Below are positions 1 to 9,245 of a stretch of 35,033 nucleotides of DNA, piece by piece (position 1 is the first letter of the stretch; each line of letters begins with the position of its first letter). The DNA comes from Tannerellaceae bacterium (GTDB lineage: Bacteria; Bacteroidota; Bacteroidia; Bacteroidales; Tannerellaceae). A program made the position numbers and the translations under genes. The stretch covers positions 1 through 35,033 of the forward strand of contig JAISBL010000085.1 in the NCBI GenBank assembly GCA_031266215.1, in the 5' to 3' direction. The notes beneath the pieces are model-generated. The model was not told the origin of the DNA. It made no database searches and was given only the letters and a program-made list of their open reading frames with translations.

Positions 1-58
1 TGCTGCAGGCGGAGGTGGCGATGAGCATCGCCACGAGAAAAAAACCAAGATGTTTCAT
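1..58 (-). CDS. Lipoprotein, N-terminal fragment (runs off the window start)
   Basis: Reading leftward from an ATG at 58, the frame is open to the window edge and gives 19 residues, MKHLGFFLVAMLIATSACS. This is a complete lipoprotein signal peptide: one basic residue, a hydrophobic stretch, then a lipobox ending at Cys18. The product should be exported and lipidated. Only the signal peptide is visible, so no function can be given. A -7-like element lies 25 bp upstream at 83-90, which supports this start. The fragment is too short for ordinary ORF listing. Confidence 0.75.
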   Translation of the reverse strand, partial: MKHLGFFLVAMLIATSACS

Positions 59-82
59 ATTGAATAATTTTAAATTACGTGA

Positions 83-90
83 CAAAGCTA
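83..90 (-). promoter_or_regulatory. Candidate -7 promoter element for the lipoprotein at 1-58
   Basis: On the minus strand this reads TAGCTTTG, a full match to the Bacteroidetes -7 consensus TAnnTTTG, 25 bp before the ATG at 58. No good -33 TTTG is seen at the usual spacing. The call rests on the -7 match and position. Confidence 0.45.
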
Positions 91-379
91 CTGTATATCA
101 ACCGAATACCCTCACGAAAACCATCCCATAAGTTCACCTTCACCGTGCTATTCCCGCCCCGATAGTTCATCATTCCCGGCCTCAGACAGGTACAAATATT
201 CACCAAACCAACCCACGCATATTTCCGCCATCGCCGGCGACGCTCACTGGCTGCTGTTGACCAGTCTTTTAGCCCATAATCCGATAAACCCGTAAACATC
301 AGTCCGCGATGAACGAATCACACCGGCAGGAAGCTAAAAACAGAGAGGCGTAAGGCATCTCCCATCCGAAAAACACACC

Positions 380-520
380 CCGATTGAACAGCTTCGCAGT
401 TCCTCAGGTGTGGGGCGCTCTACCCCGAGCTGCGCCCTGAAGGGCTTGCAAGGGGCTTCGCAAATTGGACGCCTACGGCGTCAGCACACACCAAAAGCCT
501 TTACCGGGTGAACCGGCATC
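380..520 (-). repeat. Dispersed hairpin-rich repeat, inverted relative to 32341-32840
   Basis: Three blocks found here recur in the same order but opposite orientation near 32.4-32.8 kb: a block containing the perfect hairpin GACGCC-TAC-GGCGTC (468-482) and the sequence TTTACCGGGT; a block around GCCCTGAAGGGC; and a block around GAACAGCTTCGCAGTTC. Each block is itself an inverted repeat. No credible protein is encoded. It looks like a REP-like or mosaic intergenic element; the family is not recognised. Confidence 0.6.
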
Positions 521-530
521 CCCCTTACCG

Positions 531-806
531 GGCAGGTTGGTGCTGCCTTATCAGGCATGTTGGCGTTGCCTTATCAGGCAGGTTGGCGTTGCCTTATCTG
601 GCAGGTTGGTGCTGCCTTATCTGGCAGGTTGGTGTTGCCTTATCAGGCAGGTTGGTGTTGCCTTATCAGGCAGGTTGGCGTTGCCTTATCAGGCAGGTTG
701 GTGCTGCCTTATCAGGCAGGTTGGTGCTGCCTTATCTGGTAAGTCGGTCTTACTATAGCTGGTAAGTTGGTCTTACCATAGCTGGTAAGTCGGTCTTACC
801 ATATCG
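531..806. repeat. Palindromic tandem array A (12 units of 23 bp)
   Basis: Twelve head-to-tail 23-bp units. Units 1-9 (531-737) follow GGCAG-GTTGGYG-YTGCC-TTATCW. Units 10-12 (738-806) follow GGTAAG-TYGGT-CTTACC-ATAKCK. Each unit is an inverted repeat, and the link between units forms a second alternating inverted repeat. Between the two unit types the stem pairs change together (C-G to T-A, G-C to A-T), so pairing is kept while sequence changes. The period is not a multiple of 3, so all three rightward frames stay open; these are not genes. It begins 78 bp beyond the stop of the histidine kinase. There are no unique spacers, so it is not CRISPR. Confidence 0.9.
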
Positions 807-883
807 GGAACAGTTCCGTACAGAGATGGTGAAAGCTTCGGCGCTCCCTCACGTATTTGTGAGGCTGATTTTCTTACTCAGGT

Positions 884-2779
884 TTATACCTTCAATTCCA
901 CATTAGCTTCCGTACCCTTTCCCGGCTCCGAGTAGATATCTATGCTGCCGCCAAAAGCGGAGAGGCGGGTGTGCAAATTTTTTATTCCTATTCCCATTCC
1001 CTGCGGAGAGGCCTGAGGATCGAAGCCGCAACCGTTATCCACGACTGAAAGATAAGCCGTTTCTTTATCCATGTTGAAATGGACCTCTATGCGGGATGCT
1101 CCGGCATGGCGCAGGGCATTACTTACCAATTCGTAGGCGCAACGATAAAGCACTAATTCTTTTTCCGGATCGAAGCGGCGTTCCGGCTCTGAATGATGAA
1201 ATTCAGCTTCGGGTACCGAACGGCAAAAATCGTCCAACGCCGGGGCCAGACCTTTTTCTACCAGAATAGCGGGCATGATATGGTGCGCCACCCGGCGTAA
1301 TTCCACAATGGACTTATCAAGTCCGTCCAGCGCTTTGTTAAAATAACCGGCCTCTTTATTCTCAATGACAGAATAGGATTTCATGATATTCATGTTGTTT
1401 TTTACCACTGAAAGCATCGCACCGACCCCGTCGTGCAAATCGCGGGCGATGGTTTCCCGTTCGACTTTTTCCGCATCCAGAGCCGAACGGGCGGCGATCA
1501 ATTCTTTTTCCTGTTCCAATTGTTTGATTTGCTGCTCCGCTAATTTTCGCTTCTGTACGGCTGATCGGTGGCGATAGAAAAAAAGCCCCATACCCAATAA
1601 TAAGGCTGTAACACTGGCAGCTCCCAGGCCGTCATATAATTTTTTATCCTTTTCTAAAGCTGCAATATGTATCTCTTTCTTTTCTGTTTCGTAGATAGCT
1701 TCCAGGTCCATCAGCGTTTCATCATACTTCTGCTCATTTAATTCCCGGCTTAACTCATTATACTTCCAAAAATAGTAAGAAGCTTTCTCCTTATTTCCCA
1801 TAAAGATATTGGACATTCCGATACAGAAAGACAAACCTCTGGCCCTGGTACTTATAGAATCTTCCTGATATACCTGCAATGCTATCGTTTCGCTGTCTTT
1901 GTACCGCTTCTCTTTCAGATAAATTTCGGACAATACCATAAGGGCATCGTACTTTTTGGAGGGATCGCCTAATTCATCAGCAAGCTTCAGGCTTTCATCA
2001 ACACACTCCAGCGCTTTAGCATATTCCTGAAGCTCATAATATGTGGATGCCAATATAGCCATACCCGAAGATTGAAAATTCTTATTCCCCGTTTCCTTAC
2101 ATAACTCAACAGTTTTCCATCCATACTCCAGAGCTTTATCATGATCATTCTCCACACTGTAAATGGAGGCAAGATGGCAGTAAGCGGTGATTCTCGCCTG
2201 CTTGAAATCTATTTCTTCGGCCAAATCCCTTGCCTGCTCCAAAAAATGAATCGCCCTTTTATTGTTTATAACCAGGTGTATGGAGCCAATGTTTGCAAGT
2301 ATCATCGCCTTGTAATTTTTATTATCGATTTTGTCGCATAAGTCCAGCGCCTTCTGATAATAGTCCAATGCCTTTATTCTGTCGTATGACTGGTAAGAAA
2401 CTCCCAGATTGACATAAAGCTTTGTTTCCTGATTAATATCTTTTGCTTTCACTGCCAGATCAAGAGCCTGTTCCAGATAAATTATTGAAGAATCCACTTC
2501 TTCCATAAAGTTGAACGAAACCCCGATGTACTCATTAAAGCGCGAGGCCATTGGTAGATTCTTTTCTTTTTCTGCAAGAGCAAGTCCTTTCCTTGAATAC
2601 ACTGCCGACTTTTCAGTATCATTAAAAGCAAGTTCCCTGCTTATTTTATCATAAAGTTCAAGCTGTTCATTGACAGTAAGTTTTTTCGTCTCTGATACAT
2701 CTATCAACGAATCAACATTCGTTTGGGCCGGCAGAACGAGCGGCGACAGGAAGAGTAACAGGTAAATCGCTTTTTTCAT
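884..2779 (-). CDS. TPR-containing membrane histidine kinase (HisKA_3/NarL-type)
   Basis: A 631-residue sensor kinase that should autophosphorylate and pass phosphate to the LuxR-type regulator encoded just upstream. Residues 1-19 form a signal peptide (MKKAIYLLLFLSPLVLPAQ). Residues about 50-350 are tetratricopeptide-like helical repeats, probably periplasmic. A transmembrane helix lies at about 384-402, followed by a coiled-coil linker at 405-440. The dimerisation/phosphoacceptor domain has ARDLHDGVGA with His449. The ATPase domain shows the N box around Asn554, the G1 motif DNGCGFD (581-587) and the G2 motif GMGIGIKNL (594-602). The start lies 25 bp after the regulator's stop, so the two are very likely one operon. 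This TPR plus HisKA_3 layout is common in Bacteroidetes. The signal sensed is unknown. Confidence 0.93.
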   Translation of the reverse strand: MKKAIYLLLFLSPLVLPAQTNVDSLIDVSETKKLTVNEQLELYDKISRELAFNDTEKSAVYSRKGLALAEKEKNLPMASRFNEYIGVSFNFMEEVDSSIIYLEQALDLAVKAKDINQETKLYVNLGVSYQSYDRIKALDYYQKALDLCDKIDNKNYKAMILANIGSIHLVINNKRAIHFLEQARDLAEEIDFKQARITAYCHLASIYSVENDHDKALEYGWKTVELCKETGNKNFQSSGMAILASTYYELQEYAKALECVDESLKLADELGDPSKKYDALMVLSEIYLKEKRYKDSETIALQVYQEDSISTRARGLSFCIGMSNIFMGNKEKASYYFWKYNELSRELNEQKYDETLMDLEAIYETEKKEIHIAALEKDKKLYDGLGAASVTALLLGMGLFFYRHRSAVQKRKLAEQQIKQLEQEKELIAARSALDAEKVERETIARDLHDGVGAMLSVVKNNMNIMKSYSVIENKEAGYFNKALDGLDKSIVELRRVAHHIMPAILVEKGLAPALDDFCRSVPEAEFHHSEPERRFDPEKELVLYRCAYELVSNALRHAGASRIEVHFNMDKETAYLSVVDNGCGFDPQASPQGMGIGIKNLHTRLSAFGGSIDIYSEPGKGTEANVELKV

Positions 2780-2804
2780 GGTTGATATTATTTTACTTTA
2801 TTTT

Positions 2805-3419
2805 TCAATCGATTAAACCTTCTTTACGTGCATTGGAAATAAGTTCTACCGGATTAGACGCATTCAGCTTCAGGTTTAATTTCTTACGGAATGAGAGGAC
2901 AGTCGAGAGAGCTACCTTTAACTGCCCTGCAATCTGCGGATTACTCATTCCTATGGCAACCATCTGCAAAACCTGTTTTTCGCGGGGGGTAAGGCTGACA
3001 TCCATTTTAGTTGTTTTTCGAATAACCTGCTCCATTTTCCGGCTGACATAAGTTTCGCCATTTGTTACCGCATGAATTGCCTCAAGTACTTCACTTACGG
3101 CTTCGCTTTTCACGATATAGCCCGAAGCCCCGTTTTTCAGCATAAGCATTACGCTCGAATACTCATCGTGCCCTGTCAGACCGATAATTTTCAGGTCAGG
3201 GTACAGCTTATGCACCTCCGCACAGAACACAATGCCGTTGCCATCGGACATGTTGATGTCGAGTAACAGTATGTTTGGAAGGTTCGAAGCTAACGTCTTC
3301 CGGCATTCCGATAGCATTAATGATGAACCCGTAACACGGGCAATACCCGAATCGTTGATTACCGGGATCAACAATTCCACAACCATAGCATGGTCATCGG
3401 CTATGTGTACTGTTACCAT
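2805..3419 (-). CDS. LuxR/NarL-family response regulator
   Basis: A 204-residue two-component regulator. The receiver domain (1-120) has acidic residues Asp8 and Asp9, the likely phosphoacceptor Asp54 in LLLDINM, Thr82 and Lys104, the full conserved set. The C-terminal helix-turn-helix (about 143-204) begins LTPREKQVLQMVA and continues through SNPQIAGQL, typical of the GerE/LuxR family. It precedes the kinase gene by 25 bp and is transcribed away from the BspA-like lipoprotein at 3549. A palindrome centred between the two divergent genes is a plausible binding site for this protein, by inference from position. A -7 element TAATTTTG lies 18 bp upstream of the ATG. Confidence 0.93.
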   Translation of the reverse strand: MVTVHIADDHAMVVELLIPVINDSGIARVTGSSLMLSECRKTLASNLPNILLLDINMSDGNGIVFCAEVHKLYPDLKIIGLTGHDEYSSVMLMLKNGASGYIVKSEAVSEVLEAIHAVTNGETYVSRKMEQVIRKTTKMDVSLTPREKQVLQMVAIGMSNPQIAGQLKVALSTVLSFRKKLNLKLNASNPVELISNARKEGLID

Positions 3420-3436
3420 ATTTCTTTATGTTTCTG

Positions 3437-3444
3437 CAAAATTA
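3437..3444 (-). promoter_or_regulatory. -7 element of the response regulator/kinase operon
   Basis: The minus strand reads TAATTTTG, matching TAnnTTTG, 18 bp before the ATG at 3419. Its centre is 34 bp from the centre of the palindrome at 3463-3486. Confidence 0.65.
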
Positions 3445-3462
3445 ATCATCTCAAAAAATCCG

Positions 3463-3486
3463 CTTACCCCCTGATGAGGGGATAAG
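3463..3486. promoter_or_regulatory. Candidate operator between divergent promoters
   Basis: An imperfect inverted repeat, CTTACCCCC then six bases then GGGGATAAG, with eight of nine positions matching. Its centre (3474.5) is exactly 34 bp from the centre of the -7 element on each strand, so it would cover the -33 regions of both promoters. That placement suits a shared activator or repressor site, most simply the adjacent LuxR-type regulator. Binding is inferred. Confidence 0.6.
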
Positions 3487-3504
3487 TATACAACATTTCA
3501 TCCA

Positions 3505-3512
3505 TAATTTTG
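3505..3512 (+). promoter_or_regulatory. -7 element of the BspA-like lipoprotein gene
   Basis: TAATTTTG matches TAnnTTTG and lies 36 bp before the ATG at 3549. It is the mirror image in position of the leftward element at 3437-3444. No TTTG is seen at -33; the palindrome occupies that position, consistent with activator dependence. Confidence 0.65.
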
Positions 3513-3548
3513 CTTCAATAAAACCGGTAAACCAATAATTTAAACAAT

Positions 3549-5114
3549 ATGATTATGAAATGGTATTTAAAAATTACAACAATAGTAATGACTATAAGCG
3601 CACTATCGTTTATGTCCTGTAGTAAAGATGATGAGAACGTAATCTACACAGTTACTTTCGATACCGGTGGAGGTAGTCCTGTCCCTGTCACCCAACATGT
3701 GGAAGCAGGAAGCGCGGCGACCGTACCCGTCACAAATCCTTCCAAAACGGGCTATGTGTTCCTTTTTTGGTATTTGAACGGAACATCAACAGCATATAAT
3801 TTCAGTACGCCCGTAAATAGCGATATTACCCTACAGGCCAGATGGGAAGAGGAAGCTAAAGTAGAATACTGGCAGGTTTCATGGGAACTGAACGGCGGGG
3901 TATGGCCTGCAACGGACGACAATCATGCAACACAGGTGGTAAAAGGCGGAACACTATCCGAACCGGCGCCCCCCATAAAAGCAGGAAATACCTTCGACGG
4001 CTGGTACAGGGAAGCGGCCCTTACCAATGAGGTTTTCTTTCCGTATGATGTAAGTCCGGTAACCGGTAATTTTACGCTGTATGCCAGGTGGAGCGCCGGA
4101 AGTGCGGGAGATTATAAGGTATTCACATCAATTGCAGAGTTGAGATCATGGCTGGCAGGTCAATCCGCCAATACAGTCGAAACGGCGTATAAAGCGGAGT
4201 TGAAAAGCGTAAACCTTGATGCCGGGAATAACTGGGTAAACCTGAGCCTTGCCATAAAAGGCTCAAAATATGTGGACTTAAACCTGCAAAGTTGTACCGG
4301 CGCCACTATAACGGAGGGATATTATGACCGTGAAGTTCATGGAACTGTAGTGACATACACTTACTACGGTGTATTTCTGGATATGAACAATCTGGTGGCT
4401 GTAACATTGCCCAAAGGATTGAAAACGATAGGTAAGTATGCATTTTATGAATGCGAGAACCTCGCGTCTGTCGCTCTTCCCGAAGGGCTTACCGGGATAC
4501 ATGAAGAGGCTTTCAGGAGCTGTGTGAGACTTAGTGACATTAACTTTCCTCAATCGATTACCGGTATCAATGGCTCAGCTTTTTATAATTGCAACAAACT
4601 GGCGTCGTTTACCGTACCTGCAAACCTGAAGGAAATAGGAAAGTTCGCATTTCAGTTTTGCGGACTGACTACAATTACCATACCTGGATCTATGGCTGAT
4701 GCGGAGTGGGGTTCTCATGTCTTTGCCGATAATAATTCTTTGACCGGTGTAGTTATAGGTGAGGGAATTGAGCATCTTGAGATAGGTGTGTTCTCCGGTT
4801 GCTGGTCACTTGAATCGGCCTCCTTACCCGCAAGCTTTAAAATAATTGTACAGGATATGTTCAAGGATTGCAAAGCGTTGAAGGTTTTGGAAGTACCTGC
4901 CGGTGTGACTTCTATCGGCGGCTCTGCATTTAACAATGCATTTACTTCCGGGACTTTGATTATGCGCTCTGTCACACCTCCCACACTGGCGTGGCGTCCT
5001 TTTGAATATGCCTCTATAGACGTTATTAAAGTACCGGCAGCCAGTCTGAATGCCTATAAAACGGCAAACGGGTGGAGTGCATATGCCGGTAAAATTGTAG
5101 CAAATACCGACTGA
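3549..5114 (+). CDS. BspA-like surface lipoprotein with InlB-type and leucine-rich repeats
   Basis: A 521-residue lipoprotein. The signal peptide ends at a lipobox (FMSC, Cys24), followed by SKDDE, an acidic stretch like the Bacteroidetes lipoprotein export signal that sends proteins to the cell surface. Two Listeria-Bacteroides (InlB B-type) repeats follow at about 32-98 and 105-180, each ending in LQARW or LYARW with an FxxWY core. From about 230 to the end there are LRR_5 (BspA-type) repeats with the pattern LPxGLxxIxxxAFxxCxxL. Such proteins usually act in adhesion or binding of host or partner surfaces; the ligand here is unknown. A second in-frame ATG at 3555 is possible. The gene diverges from the two-component operon, whose regulator may control it. 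Confidence 0.9.
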   Translation: MIMKWYLKITTIVMTISALSFMSCSKDDENVIYTVTFDTGGGSPVPVTQHVEAGSAATVPVTNPSKTGYVFLFWYLNGTSTAYNFSTPVNSDITLQARWEEEAKVEYWQVSWELNGGVWPATDDNHATQVVKGGTLSEPAPPIKAGNTFDGWYREAALTNEVFFPYDVSPVTGNFTLYARWSAGSAGDYKVFTSIAELRSWLAGQSANTVETAYKAELKSVNLDAGNNWVNLSLAIKGSKYVDLNLQSCTGATITEGYYDREVHGTVVTYTYYGVFLDMNNLVAVTLPKGLKTIGKYAFYECENLASVALPEGLTGIHEEAFRSCVRLSDINFPQSITGINGSAFYNCNKLASFTVPANLKEIGKFAFQFCGLTTITIPGSMADAEWGSHVFADNNSLTGVVIGEGIEHLEIGVFSGCWSLESASLPASFKIIVQDMFKDCKALKVLEVPAGVTSIGGSAFNNAFTSGTLIMRSVTPPTLAWRPFEYASIDVIKVPAASLNAYKTANGWSAYAGKIVANTD

Positions 5115-5172
5115 TAATAATAAGATTAAAATCATTACTGTCCGCTAAAAACATAATTGTCCTCATAATTAA

Positions 5173-5207
5173 GGGCTGATATTCCGTGATGTAGTATCAG
5201 CCCCTTT
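5173..5207 (+). terminator. Rho-independent terminator after the BspA-like lipoprotein
   Basis: A 9-bp perfect stem, GGGCTGATA (5173-5181) and TATCAGCCC (5195-5203), followed by CTTTA. It lies about 60 bp after the stop at 5114. Confidence 0.7.
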
Positions 5208-5314
5208 AGCGATAGCTTTGTACCTGCAAACAACAAAAGTATCACGTTAGTTAAAGTACATATTTCTACCTGACAGCCGCTTTATTTCTTTTTATTTACC
5301 GTCAAATGAATTCC

Positions 5315-5608
5315 ATCCCACGTGAAATGAATTCCATCTTTCGAAGAATTAAACCCATCTCTCGAGGGACGGGTTTCATCTCTCGAGGGATGGGTTTCAT
5401 CTCTCGAGGGACGGGTTTCATCTCTCGAGGGATGGGTTTCATCTCTCGAGGGATGGGTTTCATCTCTCGAGGGATGGGTTTCGTCTCTCGAGGGATGGGT
5501 TTCATCTCTCGAGGGATGGGTTTCATCTCTCGAGGGATAGGTTTCATCTCACGTGGGATAGGTGTCATCTCACGTGGGATAGGTTTCATTTCTCGTAAAA
5601 TTGAAATC
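5315..5608. repeat. Palindromic tandem array B (14 units of 21 bp)
   Basis: Fourteen 21-bp units. The central ones read ATCTC-TCGA-GGGAT-GGGTTTC. Each is centred on a 6-bp palindrome that varies in sequence but stays palindromic: CACGTG in unit 1 and in units 12-13, TTCGAA in unit 2, CTCGAG in units 3-11. The last unit is degenerate. Because 21 is a multiple of 3, both strands stay open and would encode heptapeptides such as MGFISRG; this is an artefact of the period, not evidence of a protein. The array lies between two terminators in a stretch with no gene (5208-5671). Confidence 0.9.
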
Positions 5609-5671
5609 TCTCCTCTGGATAACGTGGCTGCTTAGACAGAGAAAAATAGGGAGTGGACAGTAATAGATTAA

Positions 5672-5720
5672 AATAAGACACCGATTCTCAACTGTTCACA
5701 TTGAGTATCGGTGTCTTATT
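5672..5720. terminator. Strong bidirectional terminator beside tRNA-Pro
   Basis: A 20-bp stem with one mismatch: arms 5672-5691 and 5701-5720, nine-base loop, with A/T-rich runs on both sides. It lies directly 3' of the leftward tRNA-Pro gene and would also stop rightward readthrough from array B. Confidence 0.85.
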
Positions 5721-5724
5721 TTTG

Positions 5725-5799
5725 TCGGGGTACCAAGATTCGAACTTGGGACCCCCTGCTCCCAAAGCAGGTGCGCTAACCGGGCTGCGCTACACCCCG
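5725..5799 (-). tRNA. tRNA-Pro (anticodon TGG)
   Basis: The minus strand folds into a full cloverleaf of 75 nt. The acceptor stem CGGGGTG pairs with TACCCCG (one G-T pair), with discriminator A. The anticodon stem CCTGC/GCAGG encloses TTTGGGA, giving anticodon TGG for proline. The T arm contains GTTCGAATC. CCA is not encoded. The terminator at 5672-5720 follows at once. Confidence 0.96.
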
Positions 5800-5840
5800 A
5801 AATATTTTTGCGTTGCAAAGATAAATCTTTCATCCGATTT

Positions 5841-5855
5841 TGCAACTTAGTTGCA
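5841..5855. promoter_or_regulatory. Candidate metal-responsive operator upstream of the P1B ATPase
   Basis: A perfect 7-bp inverted repeat, TGCAACT-T-AGTTGCA, 12 bp before the -7 element at 5868-5875 and so overlapping the -33 region. Related TTGCAA motifs occur just upstream. A metal-sensing repressor or activator (Fur/Zur, MerR or ArsR type) is likely for an efflux gene, but none is encoded nearby, so the regulator is unknown. Confidence 0.55.
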
Positions 5856-5867
5856 TCCCTTTTGCCA

Positions 5868-5875
5868 TATCTTTG
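5868..5875 (+). promoter_or_regulatory. -7 element of the P1B ATPase gene
   Basis: TATCTTTG matches TAnnTTTG and lies 25 bp before the ATG at 5901. Confidence 0.6.
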
Positions 5876-5900
5876 ACCGCGAACTATTAAAATTGAGAAT

Positions 5901-7808
<1,908 letters not shown>

Positions 7809-7819
7809 CGCCTGCAACA

Positions 7820-8572
7820 ATGAGTGATTTGAAGAAGTATCTGGATGAGATGGCGGACAGGTATAATACCCCGGAGTTTGCCGATAACGACCCTGTGCAG
7901 TTCCCCCGGCGGTTCTCGTCGGTACGCGATATAGAGATTGCCGCCTTCCTTGCCTCCACCATTGCCTGGGGTAACCGTAAACAGATAATCAGCTCCTGCG
8001 AAAAGATGCTTTTCAGGATTATGGAAGGTCATCCGTACGACTTTATAATGAGCGAGGGGTGGCGCGATATAGACCCGTGCATGAATATTCACCGGACATT
8101 TTTCGGCCGCGACCTTATTTACCTTTGCAATGGGCTGTTCTACGTATATCAGCGCAATGGCAGCCTTGAAGATATCTTTTGCCAAAAGGAAGACGTATGG
8201 GATGGCATAATGTGCCTGCGTGAGACTTTCTACTCGGCAAATGGAGAATACACAAAGCACATATCACGGTCAAACGGCTATATATATAAAGGTGGGTCGG
8301 CGTGCAAGCGCATCAATCTGATGCTGCGCTGGCTGTGCCGCGACGACGGCATTGTTGACATTGGCGTATGGAAAGGGATAAAGCCTTCCCGCCTGATGAT
8401 TCCGCTTGATGTGCATGTGGGGCGTACCGGGCGTGAGTTGGGACTGATCGGGCGAAGCCAGAACGACCGGATTGCCGTTGAGCAATTGACTGCCAGACTG
8501 TGCGAGTATTGCCCTGAGGATCCTGTAAAATATGACTTTGCCCTGTTCGGCATTGGCGAATCCCGTAAATAA
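7820..8572 (+). CDS. TIGR02757/DUF2400 family protein
   Basis: A 250-residue protein of the DUF2400 family. The start is taken at the ATG at 7820 (MSDLKKYLDE), 11 bp after the ATPase stop; an upstream in-frame ATG at 7727 would lie deep inside the ATPase gene in another frame and is rejected. Family hallmarks visible are the early segment AAFLASTIAWGNRKQI and the late segment PLDVHVGRTGRELGLI preceded by LMLRWLCRDD. That late part resembles the helix-hairpin-helix core of HhH-GPD DNA glycosylases, so a role in DNA has been suggested for the family, but no activity is established. It is probably co-transcribed with the ATPase by proximity; no functional link is evident. Confidence 0.88.
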   Translation: MSDLKKYLDEMADRYNTPEFADNDPVQFPRRFSSVRDIEIAAFLASTIAWGNRKQIISSCEKMLFRIMEGHPYDFIMSEGWRDIDPCMNIHRTFFGRDLIYLCNGLFYVYQRNGSLEDIFCQKEDVWDGIMCLRETFYSANGEYTKHISRSNGYIYKGGSACKRINLMLRWLCRDDGIVDIGVWKGIKPSRLMIPLDVHVGRTGRELGLIGRSQNDRIAVEQLTARLCEYCPEDPVKYDFALFGIGESRK

Positions 8573-8668
8573 ACGCGCCCCCCCTCTCGTCATTGCAACG
8601 CAGTACGCATTATAATGCAACCTTAATTCGACACATGAAAACCCTTTACTCGAGCGTATAATAATGCA

Positions 8669-8704
8669 GGAGCCGTTACTAAGCACATACTTAATAACGG
8701 CTCC
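8669..8704. terminator. Hairpin between convergent genes
   Basis: A perfect 10-bp stem, GGAGCCGTTA (8669-8678) and TAACGGCTCC (8695-8704), between the converging DUF2400 and YccF genes. No clear T-run follows on either strand, so termination is inferred from position and structure. Confidence 0.5.
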
Positions 8705-8736
8705 GATCAGTTCAGCCACAGTGTTAATGAAGAATA

Positions 8737-9207
8737 TTACCTCACATACTTCTGTACCTGAGCGGCAGCCTTCCGGCGATCAATTTCATCCCTGACGGCT
8801 GCCGGTACGCATGTCTTACCTACGGGCTTGAATAATGTGCCCAATGATTTTACCGCCACAAGGGCTACCGGTATCCCTATCAGGGTGACGAACATCGCTA
8901 CTATCTGAAACAGTGAGACCAGGCACAAAAGCAGGCCGAAGGGCAGATAGCATATCCATACGATAATGCCGAACGCCTTCCATAGCTGGTTCTCTTCGGC
9001 GTCGGGGTTAAGCTGTTTCAGGTCGCTTTTGTCTACCATTGAGTAGGAGAAAGGGGCCAGGTACATTCTTGACAGTTGTATAAGCCCCAGACCGATGGGA
9101 GCTCCTACTACGCTGAGTACAAACAGCCCGCCTATCAGGAAGGTGATAAGGGCATTAAGGAATCCGAGATACGGAATGTGCCAGATTAAATTACCTAATG
9201 TTTTCAT
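8737..9207 (-). CDS. YccF-domain inner membrane protein
   Basis: A 156-residue membrane protein with two copies of the YccF domain, seen as GAPIGLGLIQLSRMYLAPF (about 35-53) and GIPVALVAVKSLGTLFKPVG (about 116-135). About four hydrophobic segments are visible, and the C-terminus is charged. Family members are small inner-membrane proteins of unknown function. The start lies 38 bp after the stop of the WG-repeat lipoprotein, so they are probably co-transcribed. Confidence 0.88.
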   Translation of the reverse strand: MKTLGNLIWHIPYLGFLNALITFLIGGLFVLSVVGAPIGLGLIQLSRMYLAPFSYSMVDKSDLKQLNPDAEENQLWKAFGIIVWICYLPFGLLLCLVSLFQIVAMFVTLIGIPVALVAVKSLGTLFKPVGKTCVPAAVRDEIDRRKAAAQVQKYVR

Positions 9208-9245
9208 TTTGTCTGAGTATTAAATAGGTTGATAATAAAGGTTGT

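Noticed and set aside
75-299. 74-codon leftward frame
   Set aside because: Its end overlaps the promoter element of the lipoprotein at 1-58, it has no family resemblance, and its composition does not suggest coding.
465-765. Three overlapping rightward open frames of 61-97 codons with Trp/Cys/Leu-rich repeats
   Set aside because: They are the three frames of the 23-bp array A; a period not divisible by three keeps all frames open. No signal for translation.
531-806. CRISPR array
   Set aside because: Units are directly joined, with no unique 30-40 bp spacers, and no cas genes are present. The same holds for the other three arrays.
5302-5635. Open frames on both strands encoding heptapeptide repeats
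   Set aside because: They follow from the 21-bp period of array B. The conservation is of DNA palindromes, not peptide.
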